DNA of 64,000 nt from an uncultured Acinetobacter sp. (GCF_947624825.1 NZ_CANQLZ010000007.1:1-64000); one strand, 5' to 3'; shown: positions 41,193-51,803, counted from the stretch's first letter. Program-made: numbers and translations. Notes: generated by a model not told the origin, from the letters alone.

Positions 41193-41510
41193 TTAGCTAT
41201 GGATAAAGTTGCAGTGTTTGACTTGTTTACGTAGCTGTTGTACTTCATCAATCAAATCAAGCATCATCGCGACGGCAGAAAAACTAGCATCAAAGTCACG
41301 TTGTAAACGATAGGCTTGTTGAGCACGTAAAAGGTCAGCGGCAAAAAACTGATGAATGCGCTCTTCTGGGCGGCGTGGCAAAATTTCATAGTCTAAAAGC
41401 TGCAAGACCCATTCAGGGCTTTGTCCACAGGTTTGTGCAAAGCTGTGTAAATCAAAACTCACGCCGTCTTCTATATTCTCTAGGCTTTCACGATGATGGA
41501 TGGTAGTCAT
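41193..41510 (-). CDS. CbpM-like chaperone modulator (MerR-like fold)
   Basis: MTTIHHRESLENIEDGVSFDLHSFAQTCGQSPEWVLQLLDYEIL...; start at 41510 is preceded by AAGGAG; ORF track start is 41558. Confidence 0.6.
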   Translation of the reverse strand: MTTIHHRESLENIEDGVSFDLHSFAQTCGQSPEWVLQLLDYEILPRRPEERIHQFFAADLLRAQQAYRLQRDFDASFSAVAMMLDLIDEVQQLRKQVKHCNFIHS

Positions 41511-41743
41511 GGACAACTCCTTGTAGTCGGTGTTCACAAAGCAAAATTTTTGCGACAAAGCTTAGGCATGAGTGAGTAGACATTGGCAAGCTAGGACGAA
41601 GAGGATGAGGTGCTTTAACAGCATAAAAATTGGATTTTGCTCATGCTTAATTTGTCTATTATTTAATCATTATTGTATGTTTTAGCCATTAAGGCTAGGG
41701 GGAGTTTGTGTAGCTTTGTTGCAAAAAGATAAACGGCGAACCC

Positions 41744-41772
41744 AAAAAAAAGGCAGCGCTAAGCTGCCTTTT
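41744..41772 (-). terminator. Intrinsic terminator of hslO
   Basis: AAAAGGCAGC-ttagc-GCTGCCTTTTTTTT on the minus strand. Confidence 0.88.
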
Positions 41773-41783
41773 AAGTGATTGAT

Positions 41784-42671
41784 TTAACTCAAATGTTGAC
41801 CAAATAAACCCAAAGCTTCTTCGGCACTAAAGGTATAGCTGGTGTTACAGAACTGGCAGCTAATCTCAATTGGATTTTGATGTTCTAGGGTTTCACGCAC
41901 ACCTGCGACGCCAATTTGTTCTAAAGCAGTGGCACAGCGTTCTTTAGAGCAAGTGCAACCAAATTTAAGCTGTTCTGCTTCAGGTAAACGCACCTCTTCT
42001 TCATTATATAAACGATATAAAATGTCGGTAGCGCTGAGGTCTGTCAGCTCTTCAGCTTTTAAGGTACTGGTGAGCATGGTTAAACGAGGCCATAAATCTT
42101 CATCAACACGTTGCTGTTCTTCTTCACTGTTACGCGGTAACAATTGGATGAGTAAACCACCCGAACGTTGCTCATTACTTGCCAATATAATACGCGTTGC
42201 AATTTGTGCAGATAAATCATAATACTGCATTAAGCATTCTGCTAAGGTGTCATGTTCAAGCGGTACCACACCTTGGTAGCGTTGACCGACCTCTGGCTCA
42301 ATGTTAATAAATAACACTGGTTTAACTAAGCTTTTAAGTACTGTGCTTGAGTCATCTGCTTGATTAAAACGCGCATCAGGTTCGTATTCAGCCAAAGCAC
42401 GTACTTCACCTAAATGGTTACATTCAGCCATCGCCCACTTGAGGGTACCTGACGCCTGAATTTGTAAGCTAATGCGACCTTTAATTTTTAAGGTGCTAGC
42501 AAGTAATGCTGTAGCGCTGAGCATTTCGCCCAATAAAACTTTAATCGCAGGTGCGTAATCACGCTGCGCTAAAATTGTGGTTAAAGTGTGCTCAAGATGC
42601 ACAACTTCGCCACGAACAGGGCTATCTTCAATAAAAAAGCGTTGACGTAAATCAGACATAAAATTCTCCAA
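41784..42671 (-). CDS. hslO: Redox-regulated chaperone Hsp33
   Basis: 295 aa; C-terminal zinc motif FGCTCSKERC...CQFC. Confidence 0.95.
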   Translation of the reverse strand: MENFMSDLRQRFFIEDSPVRGEVVHLEHTLTTILAQRDYAPAIKVLLGEMLSATALLASTLKIKGRISLQIQASGTLKWAMAECNHLGEVRALAEYEPDARFNQADDSSTVLKSLVKPVLFINIEPEVGQRYQGVVPLEHDTLAECLMQYYDLSAQIATRIILASNEQRSGGLLIQLLPRNSEEEQQRVDEDLWPRLTMLTSTLKAEELTDLSATDILYRLYNEEEVRLPEAEQLKFGCTCSKERCATALEQIGVAGVRETLEHQNPIEISCQFCNTSYTFSAEEALGLFGQHLS

Positions 42672-42701
42672 ACCCTGTCTTAATGGTGGCTATATTGTAA
42701 A

Positions 42702-44522
42702 TCACAAGTCATCTAGCTTCATCTGTTGTGATGTGGATGGGCTTAAATCACGCTTGAGTTTCGCAAGGCGCTTGGCTTTAAACTCAGCATCTTGTTGAAA
42801 TAAGTAAGCCAATTCATCTAAAGCTGCTTCTTGAGTTTGATACAGCTTAGTATCATCATATTCGATATGCTGTTGTTGGCGTTGTAATGTTTGGTCGTGA
42901 ATTCGAAACTCTTCTATACTCGTCATCAGAGGTTCATCTTGCTTGTTTAAAGATGCCAAACTTTTTTGGGCTAATTCTAAAGCAGATAAATAGGTTTCTC
43001 GCCAAATATGGGCAATGCCTAAATCTTTTAACAAATGCGCATGATGGCGGTCGCGAGCACGTACAAAAAGCTCAATCTCAGGATAATTTAACTGTAAATA
43101 GCGCACAATATTGATATTGTCTTCTACATCATCTACTGCAATCACTGCAACTTTAACCTGTGCTAAGGTTAGTTTTTCTAATTGTGTGGCGTCGGTGGCA
43201 TCTAAAACATGCAAACTCCCCCCATAGGCTTCTAGTGCTAAATCTGCTTTGATATGACTGTCGATGGCTGTAAATGGGGTGTGTTGCAGATGTGCCACGC
43301 GTGCCACCAATTGTCCAAAACGCCCAAACCCAATAATCAATAATGGAGCGTTAACCAGATGTTCTGAGCTAGTGTCTTGTGGTTGGAGGCGCGGCAACAA
43401 ATAGCGTTGGACTACAATGAATAAAAATGGTGACAGTAAAAAATTCAACATCAATAAAATTAGATAAGGCTCTAGTAAGGCTGCATTGGCGATTTGTTTT
43501 TCAAAGGCCATATACAACAAGATAAAACCAAATTCGCCACTACTGAGTAAAGCGGCTGCGCTTAAAGTACTGTCTTGCCAAGAGAGCTTAAAATAACGGC
43601 TAAGTGCCACATAAAGCAGCATCTTAACCAATAACAACGTGATTAAGCCTACACCTAAAAACAACGGCTGCTCAACAATGAGTTGTAATGGCAGGCTGAG
43701 CCCCAAAACAATAAAAAATGCAGCAAAAACTAAACCCTGCAAGGGGCGAACATACAGTTTTAAACGCTGCTCAAAACGTGAATCAGAAATTAAAAAACCA
43801 GCAAGCATCGCAGCTAAAGTTGCATGGATACCTAACGCATCTAAGGCAATAAAACTTAAACTGGCACTAAACACCGCACTGGCTAGGATGAGTTCATGGG
43901 TATGTGTTTTTTCTAACAGATCAAATACGGGTTGTAGCACATAACGTTGTAGTAAATATAAACCACTGATTGCAGCCACTAAACTCATCACATAGGCCAA
44001 GCCATGTTGAGGTGATGCCATATTAAATAGTGGCAACGCAGCCATAAAAATTGCAGCAATTAAGCTCTGCACTAAGCCAAATTGTGTTAATTTTTGGGTG
44101 ATACGAGAATTTAAGATAGTTTTGAGTTGCTGCTGTAATAAGCTAAAACTCACCAAACTTAACGCGCCACTAATGATTAAGCTTTGCAGCACAGTTAAAC
44201 CTAAGGCAAAAACACCAAGCACGGTGCCTAGACTGCTTAAAATGAGCCATGCAGCAACAGGCAATTGAAGCATTTGTTTATGGATTGAGATTAAACGCGA
44301 AGGATGCAGTTGCATGCCCACTAAAAATAATAAGAATAACAGACCTAAGTGTTGCAGTTGTTTGAGTTCCACACTTAAATCAATTAGATTTAAAGCAAAA
44401 GGCCCAAGCATAATCCCTGTAATGACATAGCCGAGCAAGGAGGGGAGTCCTAAAGACTTGGTCATAGGCACCAAGACCAAGGCAAACGCCAAGATGATCG
44501 TCAGTTGTATAAGTAAAGACAT
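42702..44522 (-). CDS. Monovalent cation:proton antiporter-2 (Kef-type) with TrkA-N domain
   Basis: 606 aa; CPA2 transmembrane region plus LLIIGFGRFGQLVARV Rossmann motif. Confidence 0.9.
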   Translation of the reverse strand: MSLLIQLTIILAFALVLVPMTKSLGLPSLLGYVITGIMLGPFALNLIDLSVELKQLQHLGLLFLLFLVGMQLHPSRLISIHKQMLQLPVAAWLILSSLGTVLGVFALGLTVLQSLIISGALSLVSFSLLQQQLKTILNSRITQKLTQFGLVQSLIAAIFMAALPLFNMASPQHGLAYVMSLVAAISGLYLLQRYVLQPVFDLLEKTHTHELILASAVFSASLSFIALDALGIHATLAAMLAGFLISDSRFEQRLKLYVRPLQGLVFAAFFIVLGLSLPLQLIVEQPLFLGVGLITLLLVKMLLYVALSRYFKLSWQDSTLSAAALLSSGEFGFILLYMAFEKQIANAALLEPYLILLMLNFLLSPFLFIVVQRYLLPRLQPQDTSSEHLVNAPLLIIGFGRFGQLVARVAHLQHTPFTAIDSHIKADLALEAYGGSLHVLDATDATQLEKLTLAQVKVAVIAVDDVEDNINIVRYLQLNYPEIELFVRARDRHHAHLLKDLGIAHIWRETYLSALELAQKSLASLNKQDEPLMTSIEEFRIHDQTLQRQQQHIEYDDTKLYQTQEAALDELAYLFQQDAEFKAKRLAKLKRDLSPSTSQQMKLDDL

Positions 44523-44559
44523 GCAGCGTCCTGTGGTAAACAGCAGTTCAAGCGGTAAT

Positions 44560-46764
44560 TTAGCTTAATTCTTGTGGGTCAATATCAAGGCTCAGTTTCA
44601 TCTGTGAGGGTTTTTGTTGCAACAGATTTGGCCACCATGTACGTAACTGTAGATGCAATTGTGCACGATCTTGTGCCAACATCACCATATGCGCATGAAA
44701 GCGGTTGGCTTTACGCTCCATAGGCGCGGGAATGGGACCCCAAATGGTGATGGTATCATTAGACATTTCACGTAAAAAAGTGGCATGTTGTTGTAGAAAA
44801 TCTAAGTTTTGTTCTTGTAAGCGTGATTCACAGCGTAGTAATGCGGCATAACGAAAGGGTGGTAATTGGGCAATCTCACGCTCGCTTAAGGTTTGTTTGG
44901 CAAATGCACGATAGTCATTATTGACTAAAGTACTTAGTAACGGATGATCAGGCCGTAGTGTTTGTAAATACACATCACCTTTACGCTCCCCACGACCGGC
45001 ACGGCCTGCAACTTGAATAATCAATTGTGCGGTACGTTCAGGGGCACGAAAGTCAACACTGAGCAAACCTGAGTCTATATCTAAGATGGCCACCAAAGTT
45101 ACATAAGGAAAATGATGACCTTTAGCCAGCATTTGTGTGCCTAATAAAATCAGCGGCTCGCTACTATGAATCTTGTCATAAATCTTTTGCCAACTGCCCA
45201 CACGGCTTGTCGAATCACGATCGACACGTAATACAGGATAATCAGGAAAAAGCTGCTTGAGTTGCTCTTCAACTTTTGCAGTGGCCAAACCGATGGGTTT
45301 GAGTTCTTTGTGCTGACAACTTGGGCATTGATCAGGTTGACGTTGAATCGTGCCACAGTGATGACAATGCAAATGTAAATAAGGTTGCTGATGTACGGTA
45401 AAATTGGCATCGCAATGTGGGCATTTGGCTTGCCATGCACAGCTATCACAAATTAATACAGGTGCATAACCACGACGGTTTAAAAACACCAAGACTTGTT
45501 CTTGTTTTTCTAAGCGTTTGCCTATTTCAGTGATTAAGCTTTGGCTAATGCCTTGCACTTTTTGCTCAGCTTTTAAATCCAAAACATGGATTTTAGGCAT
45601 GACGGCGCTACCGGCACGTTGGTTGAGTTGTAGTGCGGTCATTTTGCCTTGCTGCACAAGGGCATAACTGTCGATGCTTGGGGTGGCAGAACCTAAAATA
45701 ATGGGGCACTGTTGTAAATAGGCGCGGTATAACGCCACATCACGGGCATGATAGCGAAAACTTTCTTGCTGTTTAAAAGACAAATCATGTTCTTCATCTA
45801 AGATAATTAAGCCTAGGTTATGCATGGGCGCAAAAATTACTGAACGTGTGCCTAAAATAATTGAGGCTTTACCCGTCTGGGCGTGTTGCCATGCTTGTAG
45901 GCGTTTTGAGTCATTTAGCCCTGAATGCATCAGTACAATATTGCAATGAAAGCGTGATTGAAAGCGGCTAATGGTTTGTGGGGTTAAACCAATTTCAGGC
46001 ACCAATACCAAGACTTGTTTGCCTTGTTTGAGCACTTCTTGCATGACTTGCAAATACACTTCGGTTTTGCCACTGCCGGTTAAACCATCAAGCAAAAATG
46101 CGTGATATTTGTTTTTGGCTTTTAAAATACTTTGAATGGCGACTTTTTGTTCATCGTTGGCAGTTAATGGCATGTGTGCCAAAGTCATGGGGATGGGGCT
46201 AAAATCTTGAGCTTCCAACACACAATCAATAATGCCTTTTTTTTCCAACGCTTTTAAAGTTGCGGTTTCAATGCCGGCTAAATTCAGAATATTTTCCGCC
46301 GTGCCAGTCGGATGTAGCTTTAAAATTTTGTACGCTTCTTGCTGTTTTTCAGAGCGTTTAATTTTATTTTCTGCGATTAAATCGAGCACTCGCCACATAC
46401 GAGCCAACAAATTATAAGGTCGTCCTTGACGCAATAAACTTGGCAACGCGCTATGCAAGACTTCGCCTAAGGGAAATTGGTAGTATTTAGAAGCCCAAGT
46501 GAGCAGTTTTAAGCTGTTGGTATCAAAAATTGCCACATCGTCTAATAATTCGGTAATACTTTTTAGTTTAATATGTGGCGCAATCGGTGCATCGGGTTCG
46601 AGCTTTTCAATAATGATGCCCACTAAGTTTTGTCGACCAAAAGATACGGCCACACGCGCACCGACTTGGGCTTGCTGATATTGACTTTCAGACAACAAAT
46701 AATCAAAGCAATCGTAGAGGTGAACCGGTACGGCCACACGAACACGATAGTTAAGATTGGACAT
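44560..46764 (-). CDS. priA: Primosomal protein N' (PriA helicase)
   Basis: GLTGSGKTEVYLQ, LDEEHDLSFKQQ, Zn-binding CDSCAWQAKCPHCD, GRAGRGERKGDV. Likely start MSNLNYRV at 46764; ORF track start 46794. Confidence 0.97.
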   Translation of the reverse strand: MSNLNYRVRVAVPVHLYDCFDYLLSESQYQQAQVGARVAVSFGRQNLVGIIIEKLEPDAPIAPHIKLKSITELLDDVAIFDTNSLKLLTWASKYYQFPLGEVLHSALPSLLRQGRPYNLLARMWRVLDLIAENKIKRSEKQQEAYKILKLHPTGTAENILNLAGIETATLKALEKKGIIDCVLEAQDFSPIPMTLAHMPLTANDEQKVAIQSILKAKNKYHAFLLDGLTGSGKTEVYLQVMQEVLKQGKQVLVLVPEIGLTPQTISRFQSRFHCNIVLMHSGLNDSKRLQAWQHAQTGKASIILGTRSVIFAPMHNLGLIILDEEHDLSFKQQESFRYHARDVALYRAYLQQCPIILGSATPSIDSYALVQQGKMTALQLNQRAGSAVMPKIHVLDLKAEQKVQGISQSLITEIGKRLEKQEQVLVFLNRRGYAPVLICDSCAWQAKCPHCDANFTVHQQPYLHLHCHHCGTIQRQPDQCPSCQHKELKPIGLATAKVEEQLKQLFPDYPVLRVDRDSTSRVGSWQKIYDKIHSSEPLILLGTQMLAKGHHFPYVTLVAILDIDSGLLSVDFRAPERTAQLIIQVAGRAGRGERKGDVYLQTLRPDHPLLSTLVNNDYRAFAKQTLSEREIAQLPPFRYAALLRCESRLQEQNLDFLQQHATFLREMSNDTITIWGPIPAPMERKANRFHAHMVMLAQDRAQLHLQLRTWWPNLLQQKPSQMKLSLDIDPQELS

Positions 46765-46918
46765 AGTACGCTCAACTTGACAAGGTAAATGCAATGGGTA
46801 TGTGATAAAGAGTTATGTTAGAGTGATCACACATTTTATAGCCCTCACTATGAATGATTTTGCGTCTGTGGCGCAACTGAAGTTCAGGGATTTTTTTTGG
46901 AAAAATTAGAGCATTAAC

Positions 46919-48124
46919 ATGCCTGCATATCAATTTACTGCGCTCGATGCTGCAGGAAAACAGCATAAAGGCGTACTTGAAGCCGACTCGGCACGCCAAA
47001 TTCGACAGCAATTGCGCGATCAACAGTTACAACCCATTCGTGTAGAGCCGGTAGAACAACAACAAGATGCAAGCCAACGTGCATGGTGGCATAAAAAAGT
47101 CAGTGCTTATGATTTAGCTTTAATGACCCGTCAGTTGTCTGTGTTAATTGCAGCGTCGATTCCTTTAGAAGAAGCATTACGTGCGGTCAGTAAACAAAGT
47201 GAAAAAGCCCATGTGCGTAATGTCTTAATTTCGGTACGTTCTAAAGTACTTGAAGGCTATTCATTGGCCAAAGCCCTTGATCAAGCCGGACGTTTTCCCG
47301 AACTTTATATTGCCACCATTGCCGCAGGTGAGCGCTCAGGGCATTTAGATTTAATTTTAGAACAGCTTGCCGATTACACCGAAAATCGCTTTGCCATGCA
47401 AAAAAAGATTCAAGGTGCCATGATTTACCCGATCATTTTAATGCTGATGTCTTTTGCTATTGTCATGGGTTTAATGACCTATGTGGTGCCGGATATTGTC
47501 AAAACATTTGACCAAAATCCTGAAGCCTTGCCGTGGATTACAGTCGCATTAATGTATAGCAGTGATGTGATTCGTGTGGCGTGGCCTGCAATGTTGGTCA
47601 TGGGTGTGGTGGGTGGGCTGTTATGGTTACGCTTTTTAAAAACCCAGGCAGGACATTATGCCTTTGACCGTTTGATTTTAAAATTGCCCTTATTGGGAAA
47701 ATTGTCGCGTGGCATTAATGCAGCACGCTTTGCCAGTACTTTGTCCATTTTGACCCAATCGGGTGTACCACTTGTTGATGCACTTAAAATTGCCGCAGCG
47801 GTGAGTAATAATTGGGTGATTCGTGATGCTGTTAATGTGGCAGCAGAAAAAGTCACCGAAGGGGGCAACTTAGGCACGCAATTAGAGCGCAGTGGTTATT
47901 TTCCACCCATGATGGTACAAATGATTAAAAGTGGTGAGAGCTCAGGGGAGTTAGATCGCATGTTAGAGCGCTCATCGACCATGCAAGATCGCGAAGTCAC
48001 CAGTTTAATTAGCACTTTATTGGCTTTGCTTGAGCCGTTAATGTTGGTGCTGATGGCCAGTATTGTGTTGGTGATTGTAATTGCCGTGATGCTGCCGATT
48101 GTCAATATGAATAATATGATTTAA
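46919..48124 (+). CDS. gspF: Type II secretion system inner membrane protein GspF
   Basis: 401 aa; MPAYQFTALDAAGKQHKGVLEADSARQIRQQLR...LLEPLMLVLMASIVLVIVIAVMLPI. Confidence 0.96.
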   Translation: MPAYQFTALDAAGKQHKGVLEADSARQIRQQLRDQQLQPIRVEPVEQQQDASQRAWWHKKVSAYDLALMTRQLSVLIAASIPLEEALRAVSKQSEKAHVRNVLISVRSKVLEGYSLAKALDQAGRFPELYIATIAAGERSGHLDLILEQLADYTENRFAMQKKIQGAMIYPIILMLMSFAIVMGLMTYVVPDIVKTFDQNPEALPWITVALMYSSDVIRVAWPAMLVMGVVGGLLWLRFLKTQAGHYAFDRLILKLPLLGKLSRGINAARFASTLSILTQSGVPLVDALKIAAAVSNNWVIRDAVNVAAEKVTEGGNLGTQLERSGYFPPMMVQMIKSGESSGELDRMLERSSTMQDREVTSLISTLLALLEPLMLVLMASIVLVIVIAVMLPIVNMNNMI

Positions 48125-48128
48125 TAAA

Positions 48129-48599
48129 ATGTGTATGAACGAGATGAACATGAATACAGCAAAACATAACATGCCGCGTCTAAAACGTGCCGCGGGTTTT
48201 ACCCTGATTGAAGTGATGGTGGTGATTGTAATTTTAGGCGTGTTAGCTGCCTTAATCGTACCCAATGTGATGGGACGTGGTGAAAAAGCTAAAGTGGATA
48301 CCACTGCTATTACCTTAAAAGGTGTGGCAGGTGCATTGGATCAATATAAGTTAGACAACAGTCGTTATCCAAGCATGCAAGATGGTGGTTTAGAAGCATT
48401 GGTGACGCAGCCTGAGTCAGCCAAAAATTGGATGCCAGGCGGCTATGTAAAAGGTGGTTATCCAAAAGACAGTTGGGACAATGACCTACAATATATCGCG
48501 CCGGGCAGTGAAGGTCGTGCCTTTGATTTATACTCATTTGGTGCCGATGGTAAAGAAGGTGGTGAAGGCACAGATGCCGATATTTACTATCAGCCTTAA
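48129..48599 (+). CDS. gspG: Type II secretion system major pseudopilin GspG
   Basis: GFTLIEVMVVIVILGVLAALIVPNVMGR; start codon ambiguous among several in-frame ATGs. Confidence 0.96.
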   Translation: MCMNEMNMNTAKHNMPRLKRAAGFTLIEVMVVIVILGVLAALIVPNVMGRGEKAKVDTTAITLKGVAGALDQYKLDNSRYPSMQDGGLEALVTQPESAKNWMPGGYVKGGYPKDSWDNDLQYIAPGSEGRAFDLYSFGADGKEGGEGTDADIYYQP

Positions 48600-48882
48600 T
48601 TGAGAATCATTCTAAAATTTTAATAGATTGAATATATCACTTCAGTGCATCGGTTGTTTCAATCTAGACTGAAGTGATAATACATCTTAATACCATAAAT
48701 TATATTAAATATATGATTTATATAAATTAAAATAATAATTGATAGATGCGACTTATAATAAGAATTATTCCCATATTTAATGATTACAATAATCAAAAAA
48801 TATGTAGAGAAATAGGCTTTTTATTTAAAAAACAAACTCGCATAATGTCCTCATCGCAAGGTTTTTGACGAAGGAGGATGGA

Positions 48883-49218
48883 ATGAAAGCGTTAATTTTG
48901 TCGGATGAAATCAACCAATTCCATTGGTCTATGTTGAAATCGGTGCTATTGGTACTGAGCTTATTGCCGATGAGTCAGATGTTTTTAAATGGCTGGCAAG
49001 CCACTGAAGGCAGTAGCCAAATTATGGTGGGTTTTTTTGCCATTAGTTTATTTAGTGCCATCACGTTATTAAGTTTTTACTTTGCTTTACAAGCCACAGT
49101 TGCCAAATTACAGCAGCAAGAGATGACGGTGCTTGAGCAGCGTGTGATACAGCTGTATCGTTATGTGCCGATGCTATCGCTTGCCAGTATGTTGTCTTAC
49201 TTAAGTTTACAGATTTAA
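48883..49218 (+). CDS. Small polytopic membrane protein, unknown function
   Basis: ATG 48883 follows AGGAGG; hydrophobic segments typical of TM helices. ORF track start 48865 is a TTG. Confidence 0.6.
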   Translation: MKALILSDEINQFHWSMLKSVLLVLSLLPMSQMFLNGWQATEGSSQIMVGFFAISLFSAITLLSFYFALQATVAKLQQQEMTVLEQRVIQLYRYVPMLSLASMLSYLSLQI

Positions 49219-49246
49219 AAAAACCGAGGCATTGACCTCGGTTTTG
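49217..49246. terminator. Bidirectional terminator
   Basis: AAAAAAACCGAGG-cattga-CCTCGGTTTTG between convergent genes. Confidence 0.85.
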
Positions 49247-49251
49247 TTTGT

Positions 49252-50811
49252 TTAGCGTCTTGATTTAAACGACACATCAACTTTCTTTGGTCGGAAGAAC
49301 CAACCTAATAACAGCAATAATAGTGATACCACAATAATTGGCCAATCACTTAAACGCGTATATAAGGTCTGTCCTTGCATAGCAGGTAACTCACCACGTA
49401 ACACCACAGCTTGATCCATTGGGGCACGTTTTACGATTTCCCCATCATGATTAATAATGGCCGTCACGCCGGTATTGGTGGCACGAACAAACCAACGTCC
49501 ATTTTCTTTGGCACGCATTTGTACCATTTGCAAATGTTGTAACGGTCCTGCTGTACCGGTAAACCATGCATCATTAGACACGGTCACCAAGAAATCACTT
49601 TGACTGGCATTACGACGGGTTAAATTCGGATAAGCCACTTCATAACAAATTGCCGCGCCTAAGTTATGCTGATGAACCTTAAGTGGTGTTTGATCATTGG
49701 CACCACGACTAAAGCCACTCATCGATGGGTCATTTTGTAAGGCAGGCAATACCCAACTTAAAAAGCCCGACAGTGGAATATATTCACCAAAAGGCACTAA
49801 GCGTTGCTTTTTATAAATGCCTTCAGCTTGTGTACCACTGGCCATAATACTGTTATAGAACATGGGATGCTGTTCACGTTGCGATTCGGCCAAATCCCAA
49901 TACGGAATACCGGTAACCCATGCACTGCCTGTATTTTGCGCTTGCTGTTGCATAGCATCTAAAAATGGCTGAATGTCAGTTTGGAACATTGGAATGGAAG
50001 ATTCAGGCCAGACAATTAAATCGCGTCCCCATTCGCTACGGGTTAAATCTGCATAAATACTCAAGGTTTTGCCTTGATATTCGGTCAGCCATTTTAAATC
50101 TTGAGGAATGTTACCTTGAATCAAAGACACCGAAAGCGGAACAGTTGCTTTTTGTTGAACAAATTCAATTTGACTGGCTGCCCATGCACCAATGAGTAAA
50201 ACTGCTGATGGCACTGCCCAAATAAAGCGTTTGCGGCATAACTCGACCAAAGCACAGGCTAAGATAATCACCACAAACGAGACGCCAAACACCCCAAACA
50301 AAGGTGCATATCCATCTAAGAAATAACCGGTAAAGGCATAACCTGCAAACAGCCATGGGAAACCGGTAAACACCCAAGTTTTTGCCCATTCAAACAATAC
50401 CCACAATGGTGCAAAGGTGAGTGGTGTTTCGGGAAAAAAGCGACGATAGCTCCATGCCTGAAACGCACTAAACAACCCCATGATCAGTGCCATGACTGCA
50501 ATCATTAAAATGGCAAGTGGTGCTGCGGTATCGCCATAGACATGAATTGAGGTATACAGCCAAAATGCACCCACAAACCATAAACCAATACCGTAACTTA
50601 AGCCAATGGCAAACGCATGCACAGGTGAGCGTTTATGCAGTGCTGCATACAGTAAAGCCGGTGAGAGCAGGGCAATATACCACTGCTCAAAGGGTGCTAA
50701 GCTAAAACTAAAAATTGCGCCTGCGATGAGTGCCAACAACAGCGGAAAAATAAGCGGCAAGGCTTTTTTTTGCTCTACATCACGGGCTAATTTGTTGAAG
50801 TACGCTCTCAT
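49252..50811 (-). CDS. lnt: Apolipoprotein N-acyltransferase
   Basis: 519 aa; nitrilase domain (VWPESSIPMFQ, QRLVPFGEYIPL, AAICYEVAYP). Confidence 0.96.
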   Translation of the reverse strand: MRAYFNKLARDVEQKKALPLIFPLLLALIAGAIFSFSLAPFEQWYIALLSPALLYAALHKRSPVHAFAIGLSYGIGLWFVGAFWLYTSIHVYGDTAAPLAILMIAVMALIMGLFSAFQAWSYRRFFPETPLTFAPLWVLFEWAKTWVFTGFPWLFAGYAFTGYFLDGYAPLFGVFGVSFVVIILACALVELCRKRFIWAVPSAVLLIGAWAASQIEFVQQKATVPLSVSLIQGNIPQDLKWLTEYQGKTLSIYADLTRSEWGRDLIVWPESSIPMFQTDIQPFLDAMQQQAQNTGSAWVTGIPYWDLAESQREQHPMFYNSIMASGTQAEGIYKKQRLVPFGEYIPLSGFLSWVLPALQNDPSMSGFSRGANDQTPLKVHQHNLGAAICYEVAYPNLTRRNASQSDFLVTVSNDAWFTGTAGPLQHLQMVQMRAKENGRWFVRATNTGVTAIINHDGEIVKRAPMDQAVVLRGELPAMQGQTLYTRLSDWPIIVVSLLLLLLGWFFRPKKVDVSFKSRR

Positions 50812-51647
50812 TGACGCACAGCCTGAATCAATTGAATGCTACGCGCATCGGCTTTTAAAATAGTGAACTGCCAATGGTCAATGGTTACGGTTTGACCTTG
50901 TAAATCACTGACCAAGCCAATCTCTTGCAGCAATAAACCGCCCATGGTTTCCACTTCATCATCAGGGAAATTTGTGTTGAGCATGTCATTAAAGTATTCA
51001 ATCGGGGTTAGGGCTTGCACTAACCATGTATTGGTAGTTTGTGGGTCTTGATCGGGAACAATATAGTCAGATTCGGCATCGGCTGTATCGTGCTCATCTT
51101 CAATTTCCCCAACGATTTCTTCTAAAATATCTTCTAAGGTCACTAAACCTGAAGTTGAGCCATATTCATCCACCACAATCGCCATATGCGTTTGGGTATT
51201 TTTAAGCATCCGTAGCACTTGATCTGAACGTGCACTTTCAGGCACAAACAAAGGCTGACGCATTAAGGCATGGACATGAATACTTTGACCGGGATTTAAT
51301 AAAAACGGCAATAAATCTTTGGCCAATAAAATCCCCACCACATTGTCGGGCTGTTCTACCGAAAACACCGGAAAACGTGAATGTGCCGATTCAACCAAGA
51401 TTGGTAAAATATCAATCAGTTGATCATCTTCTTGCAAACTGACCATAGCTGGACGCTGGGTCATCACTTCACGAATTTTAGTAGCCGGAAGGTCAAGTAC
51501 ACCTTCTAACATAGCCACTGTGTCGGGTTCTAAAAATCGACGTGAATCTTGTACTAATTTTAGCAATTCATCGCGGGTTTCTGGCGCGGTACCTAACCAT
51601 TTGCGTAAACCGCGCATACCCCACGATGGGCCTGATTCCTCGTGCAT
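50808..51647 (-). CDS. corC: CorC/HlyC family protein with CBS pair (YbeX-like)
   Basis: 279 aa; VMTQRPAMVSLQ, MAIVVDEYGSTSGLVTLEDILEEIVGEI; overlaps lnt. Confidence 0.92.
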   Translation of the reverse strand: MHEESGPSWGMRGLRKWLGTAPETRDELLKLVQDSRRFLEPDTVAMLEGVLDLPATKIREVMTQRPAMVSLQEDDQLIDILPILVESAHSRFPVFSVEQPDNVVGILLAKDLLPFLLNPGQSIHVHALMRQPLFVPESARSDQVLRMLKNTQTHMAIVVDEYGSTSGLVTLEDILEEIVGEIEDEHDTADAESDYIVPDQDPQTTNTWLVQALTPIEYFNDMLNTNFPDDEVETMGGLLLQEIGLVSDLQGQTVTIDHWQFTILKADARSIQLIQAVRQ

Positions 51648-51803
51648 GATCTTTCCTAAAGACTCTTAATATCAAAAAATGTAAATTGAATCATACCGCA
51701 GAAAAAGCACTTGTCTATGGATAAACATGCCTGAGCTTAGGCAGAATTTAACTTTGCTGAAGATATGTTAAAATAATTGCGGTTTTTTATTCTGAGCGTG
51801 GTC

